NCBI GenBank assembly: GCA_036925085.1
Contig: JAUPFP010000091.1
Coordinates: 487,972 to 551,971, forward strand
Length of the DNA stretch: 64,000 nucleotides
Reading direction: 5' to 3'
Origin: Brachycybe producta
Lineage: Eukaryota; Arthropoda; Diplopoda; Playtdesmida; Andrognathidae
Under the pieces are notes generated by a model. The model did not search any database and was not told the DNA's origin. It worked only from the letters and a program-made list of their open reading frames with translations. Positions within the stretch are counted from its first letter, which is position 1. Each line of letters opens with the position of its first letter. Shown here one piece after another: positions 20,997 through 31,900 of the stretch. The position numbers were made by a program, and so were the translations under genes.

Positions 20997-22588
20997 ATGG
21001 AAAATGAGAAATTAATTAAAATTATTTCTTGTGCCACTTTGTTGACACAAACGCAACAGCAAATGGGTATTTTGATGTTTAATTATTTGCGACTTCGTCG
21101 TAAAAGCCAACGTCTTCGTCAACAGGCATTGAAACAAATCCATTCGGCTAAAGAGAATGTAATGCGAAAATCATTTCACGTAAGAACTGTCCCTTTATAT
21201 TATTTAAAGTTACGGTTATGTTAATGTGTTTTTTTTACATTTTTTTTTTTGCTAACATTACAGAAAATTAGTGACGTCAAATGGTCTTTCATGGGATAAA
21301 TTTTGAATACTGTTTCCGTAATTAACCACATTATAATGCAACTTTATTATTATTATTTCACCAATTTTCTGCAACAATTTTCCCCAAGTTCTTTAACATG
21401 GATGAGGAACAGCTGATTTTCGAACTTTTGATTATTCTGTGTTTCAGATAAGCAAAATTGAGAGAAACTGGAAATTGTTTTAGAAACTGGAAGGGTAGCT
21501 TATTCATTTAAGGATATTTTCATGTTAACATCTTTCAAAATAAACTTTTTATAGAACTTATATTATAAACATGTTATTTTGAAAGGTATCAAACATGAAT
21601 ATAGCCTTAAATTATTGGGTTACCCTTCTAGTTTCTGAAACGCATGTCATTAAGTTTCTCTTCATTTTGCACCTGAAACACAGAATAATTAATGTTCGAG
21701 AGAGGCGTTTACGCACGACTGTTAACGTTTTCTTCTCGCTTATATTCAGGTTATACGTAGCCAAAGCATAAGTCATTTTCTAGAATATTTCTTCAAATAC
21801 TTGCTTGCCTGAGGGTATTTATTACTGAACTAGTGGGGTAACGTGTCATAAATGACGGGAGCAAAATTCACAGGCAATTGTGCGCATGCGCGTCGTTTTT
21901 TCCTTTTTTACTCCTTTCAGTTCAATTTCATTCACCCCCTCCCACTTTTTTCTCTCTCTCCCCCTTCTACACTTTCCAAAGGAAGAGTTCAACATATAGT
22001 TGACCTTGAGAAAAGAAAACCGGTTCATTTATTCAAATTTATATAAATTCCGACGTGCTTCAATGGTTTTTGTTACTCCACACACACACACACAGACCTG
22101 GGATATTATATATATATAAAATACTATTGAAAAAGTCTCAGGATGGCCCAATGAATGCCAGAAATTCTAAAAAGCTTTTCTGAAATTTCTTAAGAAATTT
22201 TTGGGGGGAAAAAGTTTACACTCGCCTCGTCATAAGAACAGCTTGTGACGTCAGATAGGTTGACAAAAAAATTTAGGATTGTCATTTTGCCTAACCAATT
22301 TTGTTTTAACTGTTGAAAACGTTTGCTATTATTCCTTTTTTTATCAGACGAAAACGACAAAATACTAAATTTTACATCTAGCCCTAAGACGTTACAAGGC
22401 TTATCTTAACGATGATCCTTTTTTTCTCCAAAAAATTAAAAAGTGTGGCATAATAATATTTGTAGTTTAAAGGTGAACTTTTTTTTTTCTTTGCACAGTT
22501 AGCGATGATTGCCGCTTTGATTCGTACGCATAGGAAAAAAGAACGAGTTCAGCGTCGTCGTCGTCGTCATTGCAGAGCCAGAAATTAA
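20997..22588 (+). CDS. Small Arg-rich protein, 90 aa, two coding exons
   Basis: Coding exons are 20997-21179 (acceptor TTATTTTAG just before the ATG context CGCGATGG, donor CAC|GTAAGA) and 22499-22588 (acceptor TTTGCACAG). The phase is 0. An upstream noncoding exon is implied by the acceptor. The protein starts MENEKLIKIISCATLLTQTQ, has a basic helix (LRLRRKSQRLRQQALKQ), a short hydrophobic stretch LAMIAALI and ends in an Arg cluster (RRRRRHCRARN). I do not recognise it. The LAALIRTHR...RRRRR pattern is faintly like the N-terminus of HARBI1-type nucleases, but no nuclease domain follows, so this is only a hint. It faces the Myb/SANT gene with 156 bases between the stop codons. Its AATAAA at 22730 overlaps that gene's 3' end. 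Confidence 0.6.
21408..21700. repeat. CAGCTGATTTTCGAAC-family repeat within the small gene's intron
   Basis: Left end AACAGCTGATTTTCGAACTT, right end with GAATAATTAATGTTCGAGAG. Arms contain GAAACTGGAAGGGTAGC and the inverse TACCCTTCTAGTTTC, so the copy folds back over about 290 bases. Confidence 0.65.
21830..22103 (-). mobile_element. Non-autonomous Helitron (274 bp, internally deleted)
   Basis: Read on the minus strand it starts TCCCAGGTCTGTGTG at 22103 and ends with a hairpin (GTCAT..ATGAC) then ACCCCACTAG at 21830. It is flanked by A on the left and T on the right of the element, as Helitrons are. Compared with the other copies, the middle is deleted just after ACAGGCAATTGTG. Confidence 0.85.
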
Positions 22589-22688
22589 AAAAATGAACTT
22601 CATAATTACGATAGCACTCATGAAAGATTCTTGTCATTTCATAGTTATGAATTATAAAAGTAAATAATTTATATTTTTCTCATATGAA

Positions 22689-22735
22689 ATTTTATTGTTC
22701 AGTTAATTTACAAATATACAATTATACAAAATAAA
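22689..22735. terminator. Overlapping polyadenylation signals of two convergent genes
   Basis: AATAAA on the plus strand (22730-22735) serves the 90-aa gene. TTTATT near 22689-22694 is AATAAA for the minus-strand Myb/SANT gene. The transcripts therefore overlap by at least about 40 bases. Confidence 0.5.
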
Positions 22736-22744
22736 CGATCAAAT

Positions 22745-24584
22745 CTATTTTTGTAGATTCGTTAACAAATTAAGCATCGTTCTCTGAATTTCAACACTTT
22801 GTCTTTGAAGGTCGTTATGTTCCTGCAACAGTTGAACGGCACGTAGATCGAGTGCTTCGGACGTCAAGAGCGACGTCTCGGCCGCAGACATCGCCTTTTC
22901 CGTATATTCGTTTGCCTTTTTTTGTTCGTTCAACATAGATTCCAAGATCTTATTCAGTGTTCTACTAGAAGTATCGTGATCGAGATGTTTCTTTTTCTTC
23001 CGCCGAGGTCCAGATGATGTACTCGAAGTGTCATCCGGTATGTCGACGCTTTCGACGGGAGAATAAACTGTAAATAAAAACACAAATTAACATTTTTTTC
23101 AAGCTGCGATCTTAATTAGTTGCAACCATTTTAATACCAAATTCTGTGTCAAGATCTAATGATAATCTTGAACCTGTTTCACTGATGTCAACCGCTTGCG
23201 GTTCGGCCGCATATGCCACGTTTACATCTTGTACGAGAACTTCAAACTATCCGCAAAAAAAAAAAAACAGTATACGCAATAACGTCATCTATGGATACTA
23301 CGGATCTATGTTGCTGCGGAACGTACAGAGATTTTCATGGTGATATATATATATATATTTTATTAAATGAATTTTTTAAGATCTTTTTGAAAACGACCAA
23401 AAAACTGTTATAGTTTTTATTTTTGGTACAATATCTAAAGATTTTCTTATTTCTGCCCAACTTCAAGTGACAAACAAAAAAATGAAAAATTAGAACTTGA
23501 GATAATAAATTTTATTTTTTAAAGATATCAACATGAAAATAATTTAAAAGTGGCTTTGAAATGTAAAATCCCCTCGAACTCTTATTATTCTGTCATTCAG
23601 GAACATAAGTTAGAGAAACTTTAAAGTATTTTAGAAACTAGAAGGGTAGCTTAATCACTTAATGGTATTTTCACGTTGATATGTTATAAAATAAGCTTTT
23701 TATATAAGTTTCAAAATGAAATAACTTTAAGTGGGCTATGTTTTTTTTGTAATTTTGTCGATAAAAGGTTTATTTGAAAGTGTGACCACCTCACGAACTT
23801 CAATTATTCTCTATTTTAGTAGCAAAATTTAGAGAAACTTGCAAGTATTTTAGAAACTAGACGGGCATCTCCATCACTTACGGGTGTTTTCACGTCGATA
23901 CCTTTTAAAACAAGCTTTTTATGTGTGTTTCAAAATGATTGAAGTTGGAGTGGACTAAATTTTTTTAAATTTATTGAAAGATATCAACTTGTAAATACTA
24001 TTAAATGATTTAGCTACAGTTCTAGTTTCTAACACACTTAATTTCTTCTTTTTATTGCTCATAATAACCACAGTTTCTAAAAAAAAATCATCTTTGTTTA
24101 TAAAACATCGTAATACTTGTTCTGGATTTAACTGTGTGCCTTCATGTATACAAGTTCTTTTATGATAAGGATAATTGTCATTTCCTATGACTCTGTGAAC
24201 AGCTTGATAGAACTTCCACGGAGAAGGACCATCAGCATTTCCAATCCGAATCCTTTCTCTTCTGTCTCAATGAAAGAAAAAAACATGAACTCTTTTTGTT
24301 TCAATATTTATGATGTAATTGGAAATTTTTAACCTGTATTCCTTCGTAAGATTCTGTATTTTGTTCTTAATATCGTTCACTTTTCTTGTGATTCCCAGAT
24401 CTTTAAGAGCAGCCACCATTTTAACGTAAATGCAATTATTTCTTTTAAGCTTTCTTAATTCTGGTAGATACTCTGCCCATACATTAATCACAGTGAAAAC
24501 TTGACTATCCGTCATATTTTCGCATCTTTTCTTTCTTTCAATTACAAATTCGGGTTCAACTACTCCACTGTCTTCGGACGCCAT
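22745..24584 (-). CDS. Myb/SANT-like DNA-binding domain protein, four exons, 275 aa
   Basis: Exons on the minus strand are 24584-24334, 24261-24117, 23246-23138 and 23067-22745. All are GT-AG and in phase (251+145+109+323 nt). Residues 25-110 form a trihelix-like Myb/SANT domain: VINVWAEYLPELRKLKRNN, then MVAALKDLG, IKNKIQNLTKEYRR and PSPWKFYQAVHRVIG, with the spaced aromatic residues of this fold. The middle is acidic and Ser-rich. The C-terminus has a basic stretch (PRRKKKKHLD) and a helix rich in Glu, Gln and Leu that may dimerise (LLQEHNDLQRQSVEIQRTML). Such proteins bind DNA. Many derive from, or serve, PIF/Harbinger-like transposons, where a Myb-like protein partners the nuclease. Here the gene is intact, has introns and no flanking inverted ends, so it is likely a host gene. 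Confidence 0.85.
23440..24110. repeat. CAGCTGATTTTCGAAC-family arms in the Myb/SANT gene introns
   Basis: Two related arm pairs in tandem: 23575-23750 (GAAACTAGAAGGGTAGC, CACTTAATGGTATTTTCACG) and 23790-24060 (GAAACTAGACGGGCATCTCC, then TTCTAGTTTCTAACACAC). They lie in introns 2 and 3 side and do not break the exons. Confidence 0.5.
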
Positions 24585-25240
24585 TTTTATTGGATTTCTT
24601 TTTCATTTTGTCTAGCCTCTAATAAGAGTCTAATTTCATCATTTCCTTCGAATATGCTTCTATGGAAAAATTCATTCATTCATTTAGATTGCCATTAAAA
24701 AAATGGTCTGTTAGAGGCTAAATAAGATTTACCGTAACCACAAAATAACTAGATTTTCTGCGGAGACATTGCCGTATTTTTCTACGATGAAGTTTTGAAG
24801 CACATAACATAGCCATCTTTTGGTGATTATTACCAAGGAGGCTAGAAGGAGGTCCAAACCTCTTTGATTATTACTGAAATGTGGGTGAACTAATATGACC
24901 ACTTAATAGGATGCGTTAATGGCGTAAAATAGCCATGTTGGGACTCCTTTAAAGACGCCGATTTGACTTAAAACATGTGACTTCATATCGCTCTTTTTTT
25001 TTTTTTTTAAAAAAAAGCCTCTATTACTTGTTTTTTATTGCGAGAAGTTTTTAATGAATTATCTGTTAATTCTGTGTTATTTTAAATTTCGAAGATGGTT
25101 TATTTATAATTAAAATGATTTGCATGAAATGAAACATAGTAAATGTTTAACTCTATTCATTTTTTAAACTTTATCGTCTGCTAATTTTGTTTCATTTGTT
25201 TGTTCCTAGGTGTCGCTATAATTGAATCTTGTCATAAATT
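24585..25240. other. Spacer between the Myb/SANT gene and MRPS12
   Basis: The two genes are divergent. No exon was recognised. An AT-rich spacer with poly-T at 24992-25016. The bases around 24590-24900 may contain the Myb/SANT promoter, but nothing specific is seen. Confidence 0.35.
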
Positions 25241-25299
25241 ACTTCCGGTCGTTTTTGTTTTTGGTGTTCATGCGGTCGTTTGGAAAACCATAATTTTAG
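25241..25299 (+). promoter_or_regulatory. MRPS12 promoter / noncoding first exon (ETS site ACTTCCGG)
   Basis: ACTTCCGG at 25241 is an ETS/NRF-2 type site, common in promoters of mitochondrial ribosomal genes. A donor TTTTAG|GTAATA at 25300 and the acceptor before 25881 suggest a 5' untranslated exon here. It contains a short upstream ORF starting ATGCGGTCG. A second CACTTCCGGTTT lies at 25450. Confidence 0.45.
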
Positions 25300-25504
25300 G
25301 TAATATTTCGTCGTTTTCACTGTTTTTTTTTTTTCCAAATTTTGTTAAAATTTATCAGTTAAATGAATATAATAGTCTCTTCATACATGAAATGTTTGAT
25401 CATTTTTGTTGTAAAACATATGAAACGGTTATTTTCAATACTAAAATGATCACTTCCGGTTTTTCGTTTCTTTGGTTTTCAATGCATTTAAAATTAAATC
25501 GATT

Positions 25505-25825
25505 TCTTTCTGATTATTCTGGCTTTCAGGTGCAAAATAAAGAAAAACTTGACTGTGATTTAGAAACTAAAATTCACTTAAGGGTATTTTCATGTTGGTT
25601 ATCTTTCAAAATAAGCTTTTTATGTCAGTTAGAAAGTGGCCCAACTTTAAGGAGACAGTAATTTTTAATTTTTGTCAATAAAAGTTTATTTTGAAATATA
25701 TCAACATGAAAATAATCCTAAGTGATTGGGCTACCCTTCTAGTTTCTAAAATACATTCTAGTTTCACTTAATTTTGCGCCACGAAGTTAGAATAATCGAG
25801 AGTTCGAAAATCAGCTGTTAATAAA
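25505..25825. repeat. CAGCTGATTTTCGAAC-family repeat (best foldback copy)
   Basis: The left arm GATTATTCTGGCTTTCAGG, GAAACTAAAATTCAC and TTTCATGTTGGTTATCTTTC mirrors the right arm TATATCAACATGAAAATAATC, ACCCTTCTAGTTTCTAAAA and AGTTCGAAAATCAGCTGTT. It lies between the MRPS12 leader exon and its coding exon. Confidence 0.65.
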
Positions 25826-25904
25826 CCCTCTTAATTGCAATATGATTTTAACGTCACATTTTTTTTTTTGTTATTTGCAGTGACTTCAAAGAACGAATGT
25901 TGAA

Positions 25905-28900
25905 ATGAATGTTTTGAGGAGATTTTGTGGAATTGCAAAGAATTCCCTTTTCCCGCAGGTTCCTAATTTAAATGGTAACAATAACTTTACATTTGTAATT
26001 TTATTATTATTTCAGTGGCTGAAGACTCGAATATATTCATTTATATGAAAGGCATTTTTTATTAACCTCATGCTTTAAAGTGTATAATTTCAATTGATTT
26101 CAGTCTAAATAGTGAAAATGGTGCGAAATTGATGGTCGATTTACTTTTAGATCGATCGAATGAACTTTCTTTCAATGAAACAGTGAATATAATGTTTCTC
26201 TGGAATGGATTTAGATATGTGACGTTGTGGGTGGGTGGGGGGAGCCTTTATTTATTATTCACTTCAGGTAACTCAGGTTTTTAGATTTGTTTTATGCTAA
26301 AAGGGGTCAGAATCTTTATTAAATTTATGATTTCTAAGAAATCAATGAAGAAAAGTAGTGAAAGAATTATTCAAATAGTTTTGGTTCAAAACAAAATAAA
26401 CAAATGGATCGGTTTTTGTCTGTGTTGTTTTAGCTAAGAACGAGTTGAAACTAAAATGAATACAAAATGAAATCCAGCAGCTTCAGAACACAGGAAATTT
26501 AACCAACAAATCAATAACAATAATTGGTAATTATGACTAATGCAAAAACAATGATGCCTTTTTTTTACAATCATAGGGTCCGGTTAGAGGCTAGAGTTTT
26601 TCTAGAATTAAAGAGCTGAATTAAAATTGGAGTTTAATTCTAGCCTTGAAACCCCAGCGTTTTTAATTGTAAAAAGCATAATTATTTTGTCTTAAGAGGG
26701 ATCCATGAAAAATACTTGTGTAAATGTAAGGTAGATGGCGCCTGCAACCTCCATAAGCGGCTAACTACACTCGCCCATTTGTTGAAATAGAATGCAGCCT
26801 TTTAGCTCTAAAAGCGCGTCCAAAACAACCTTAATTATCAGCACGTGAAAAACTTATACCCAGAACATAATTAGAAGTGAAGAGAGCACGTGTAGAAATA
26901 GCGATGACGCAATTAAAAGTTTACCACGTGAAGAAAAAAAAAGGTGAGTCAAGAGTTGAAGAGTATCTGTACATTTCTATGAGAGGAAGGCTAGTGGCGC
27001 CATCTAATGCTGGAGGAACAAAATAGACGATCTATTTGCATTCTTAATTATGACTGTTAACAAAAAAACTATAACGATTTAGTAATTGTAACTGTTTAGC
27101 AACTGTAAAACTGACGTCATATGCTTCAAGTTACAGTGAGGCGACTAAACATTTCGCGCCTCGGCAGGAAGAGTGACACTACGGAGCCCTGAAAAGGACA
27201 TGAGTTTTTTTTATTTTATCTGAAATTTCAAACAAACTATCTGGCATTTCAAACAAAATATCTGAAATTTCAAACAAAATATCAGAAATTTCAAACAAAA
27301 TATCCGAAATTTCAATCATAATGGCTCATGCTTTAGTTAGATATTTTGTTTCAAATTTCAGATATTTTGTTTCAAATTTTGGATATTTTGTTTCAAATTT
27401 CAGATATTTTGTTTCAAATTTCAGATATTTTGTTTGAAATTTCAGATAAAATAAAAAAAACTCATGTTCTTTATAGGACTACGTAGTGGCATAACTAAAA
27501 AAAGCACTTCTTTTTGTGGAGAAAAATGAGTTTAAAGTTAAGAGAAGATTCGTCGCTTACTTTGCTGAGCTTTTCAAGTGCAAAAACTGTTTTAACTATT
27601 CACAATATCGGTTTATTTGGCTCTCCTACAATAGATTGAAATAAAAAAAATGCAACTTGAAACTCATTTTCCCCGCCAAAAAATGTTTTTTTTTAAGTTG
27701 TGTCACGCTTCCAGCCGAGGTGCCATTTATGGTTTATGTGTACATTTGTGAACGCTCAACCGGACATAACATACAGTGTACACGTACAGCTGTAAAGTCA
27801 AAGAAATACATCTGTGACACAAACTGTGTGTTTGTCTTTTATAATGAAGTCGCTATTAAATACACTATTAAATTATTTCTAATTTTTTTTTCTGCTTGAA
27901 TTTCTCCAACCAAAAGTACCCAACTGTCTCCCCACATTTTACAAAAACGCTTTTGTTTAACTGGTTTTTAATTGTAATAATTGACAATGGAAGACGTGGA
28001 TAGATTGATTGAATGAATGAGTGAGTGTGTCATACTCTCGTAGGTTTGTTTATATTACGATCCATGATTGAAGGTGGACATAGAAAGAGAGAGTGGGGGT
28101 TGGAGGGGTTGGGACAGAAGCCAGCTGTTGACCATTTTTCTGTTGTTTAATTTCCCAGTAATATAATATTTCTAGGGTGTCCTTTTTTTTAAAAAAAAAA
28201 TGTCTTTCTTCTCGTTCTTTTTATCGTTTTCTTTTGTGGGTGTCATTCATTCATTCATTCATTAAATAAAAAGTTAATTATGTGGTCTATGATCATAATG
28301 GGAGCAACAAAATCACTTATTTTTATTGTTGTTAGTTGTTAGATGTTAGATGTAGTAGGGAGAGACATATATACAGTTAATAATATAATTAGAATGCTAT
28401 TATTATTATTAATAAGAATAATAATAATAATGGACACGCGCTTAGTTGGTTTAATTGCGTTAAACCGGAAACAGTTGATTTAGACATTTAATAATTTCCA
28501 ACGTTTGTTGTATATATAAGCATTTTATATTGGTATAAAGGCGAATTTTGTGTGTGTGTGTTTGCCGAGCGTCGTCTGTACTTTTTGATAAATTGCTTCA
28601 CTTTTTTGTTGTTCTTTTTTCAGTTATTATAAAAATTGGAAAACTTAGATTTTATAAAATAGACAATAGTTGAAAAAGAAAATCTCAGTGGCGCAGATGT
28701 GTGTTGTTCTTTTTTTCAGAAGAACAAAACGTTTTGTGTTTCAATTATTTTAATGAATGGAGGGGGGGGGGGGGGGGGTTGTTGAAGGTTCAAAATTTTA
28801 ATCTTTATGAAAAAAAATGTTATCAAGGTTTTTATTATGGCATTTTTATGTAAATCAAAATTATAAAATGTGCACATTATTTTTAAAAATGGCGCGTTTT

Positions 28901-31900
28901 ATGCAACTAAAGGCATTTTTACGACGTTTTAGAGCAGCGGTCGCCAACCTTTCGAACCTCACGGACCACTAAATTCAAAATTTTAAATCCCGCGGACCAC
29001 TAAAATGAATTTTTTTAAAAAAAAAAAGATAAATACGTTTGTCAAATAATGATCAGAGAACTTCTATTTTATTAATAGAAAATCTTCAAAGGTTGTTTAA
29101 TTGAAACAAAATTATTAAAGTTAGTTTAATTATTAGAAAATAATTGAAGCTTTGGGGTGAAGCAGCGTGTGGTGGGGGAAACTGAATTAAATGTGGCTCT
29201 CGCGTGCCGTATTTCACGAGAACTGTACTAGACTCTTAAGTAGGCCTACATTTCGTCAATTTATTGCAATAGAAAGGCGAAAATTGTCATTCAGAATAGA
29301 AGAATTTATTAAGAATATTTTTTGTTTGTTTTATTATTAATAAAACAAAAAAAAAATGTAAATATTGTCCAGATTTTTCTGCGGACCACCAAAAATTTCT
29401 TGCGGACCACCGGTTGGCGACCGCTGTTTTAGAGCATATTTTTTAATATATTTTGTGAAATCATCAAAATTAGTTAATTATAAAATGTTTATCAAGATAA
29501 AATTAAATTTCTTTATGCAAATCAGGACGTTTTATATCATAATTTCCAATTTTTGGCTATTTTTTTTTTTTGAAAAAAATTATTAAATTTTTTAGCACGC
29601 AAAATCAAAATGATTTATTTTAAGTAAATCATTTATAGAATTATTTTTCTTACAATGCGACTTTATGCAAATTTCCAAGAAAACATGCAATTTATTCATT
29701 TTATTAATTTTTATTTTGCATTAAACTTATTGTTATTCTGCATATGATATTATAATGTACGGAAAAGGTGTTAGGTGTGGTAAAGGTGTGCTTTTAATGA
29801 GTTTTGGGCCTTATACCTAGTACACATTTGATAGATTAAACGCATTTAAATAATAAACGTGTTCTACAGAAGAGCCCTGTGTGAAGGGCAAACAAACAAT
29901 ATATCGAATTCAATTTATTCGGTTAATAATCATATATATAATATCCCAGGTCTGTGTATGTGTGTGTGTGTACAAAACCCTTGAAGCACGTCGGAATTTA
30001 TATAAATTTAAATAAATGAAGAAACGAACAGCTTTTTTTTTTCTCAAGGTCAACTATATGTTGCACCCTTCCCATCCAAGAACCCCATGATATTAAATTG
30101 GCGAGGGGAAAAGGTTGGAAAGTGTAGAAGGGGGGAGAGAGAAACGTGGAGGGTTGAGAAAAAGTGGGAGAGAGTGGCTGAAATTGAAATGAAAGGAGTA
30201 AAAAAAGGAACAACCAACGCGCATGAGCACACCAGAGAAAATGAAAAAATCATTTTCTCTTTCAAATTATAAAAAGGGATGGGGATAATAGTAGCAAAAT
30301 TAAACTACAGTTTATCACAGGCAATTGTGTCCAGCATTAGAATTTCTTTTGCTCAGCCCTTTTATGAACGTCATCAATTTCTAATTGGTTTGTTACTTAG
30401 TCTGACGTCATAAAAGGGCGGAGGAAAAGAAATTCTAAGGCAGGACACAATTGCCTGTGAATTTGGCTCCCGTAATTTATGACGGGTTACCCCACTAGTC
30501 TCCAAATAATTGATTTAATTACTTAAATATAATATATAAACTATTGATATTAAAATATTGATTTAGTATTTCAATTTAAAATATTAATAATAAAGTCAAT
30601 TTTATTCGGGTTCATGTCCTTAACTGGATTCCGTATAATTCACCTAAACACATGTAGTTTGAATTCATTTAACTCATGTGTGTACAAGGTATTACTGATT
30701 AATGGTGATTATACGAGTGTATAAAAATAAAAAATTCAACAATTTTGAGTTAAATTAATGAAGTTAAATTATTAATGGAAACATTCTTAAAAGTTTTGTT
30801 TTATGAACCAAAGTTGTTTTGTTTTGATCAATTTTTTTTTAATTTGAAGTTTTTCATTGTGTTAATTAAAAATTAATTTGATGTTTTTTCAATTTAGATT
30901 CAAATCAAAATGACGCAAAGTAAATCTAAAATAAATTAAGTATTTTTAGAAATTAAAATTATTCACAAATAAAAAACTAAAAGAAATGTATATTATGTTT
31001 GTATAGTTAATAACTTAATATTAAACCACTAGTAGGGTAACCCGTCATAAATGACGGGAGCCAAATTCACAGGCAATTGTGCCCAGCATTAGAATTTCTT
31101 TTCCTCCGCCCTTTTGTGACGTCAGACCAAGTAACAAACCAATTAGAACTTGAAAAGGGCAGAGCATGTGACATCCGACCAAGTAACAAACCAATTAGAA
31201 ATTGATGACGTTCATAAAAGGGGCGGAGCAAAAGAAATTCTAACACTGGGCACAATTGCCCGTGATAAATTCTAGTTTAATTTTGCTACTATTATCCCCT
31301 CCCCTTTTTATATTTGAAAGAGAAAATGAGCGTTTCATTTTTCTCTGGTGTGCGCATGCGCGTCGTTTTAATATAAAGTTAATTTTCAGTTCAAATTTTT
31401 GGGTGAGACTAAAACACGGAAACTCATGGAAACGCGCGGAAAAATAAATTTTAGGCTACTATAAGCGTTACAAGACACGGAAAATACATGCAGACACATT
31501 GGAAAGCACGGAAAACACAAACACACGGAAAACGCTTACAAATTACACAGGGAAAACACGAACAAACGGAAAAGCGCGGAAAACACAAACAAACGCACGG
31601 AATACACTTACAAACACACGGAAAACGCTTACAAACACACGGAAAAGCGCGAAAAACACGGAAAACACAAACACAACACGTGTTTTCCGCGCTTTTCCGT
31701 GTAAGTTTGTAAGTGATTTCCGCACTTTTCCGTGTGTTCATAAGTGTTTTCCGCGCGTTTCCGTGGGTTTGTAAGTGTTTTCCGCGCTTTTCCGTGGGTT
31801 TGTAAGTGTTTTCCGCGCTTTCCCATGTGTCTACACGTATTTTCCGTGCCTAGTAAAAACTTATAGTAGCCTTATATTTATTTTTCCGCGGGTTTCCGTC

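Noticed and set aside
25210..25299. Coding exon VAIIESCHKLLPVVFVFGV for a membrane protein
   Set aside because: No start codon or upstream exon was found. The ETS site and position fit a noncoding MRPS12 leader better.
28762..28780. G run (also near 36204 and 55247) as a regulatory G-quadruplex
   Set aside because: A simple homopolymer in noncoding DNA, of uncertain length in any assembly, with no gene context.
29998..30272. Frames repeated at 21846, 37500 and 38065
   Set aside because: They read the shared body of non-autonomous Helitrons and contain no Rep/helicase motif.
31451..31826. Cys/Phe-rich and Thr/Lys-rich frames
   Set aside because: They read the inverted ACACGGAAAACGC arrays of a foldback element.
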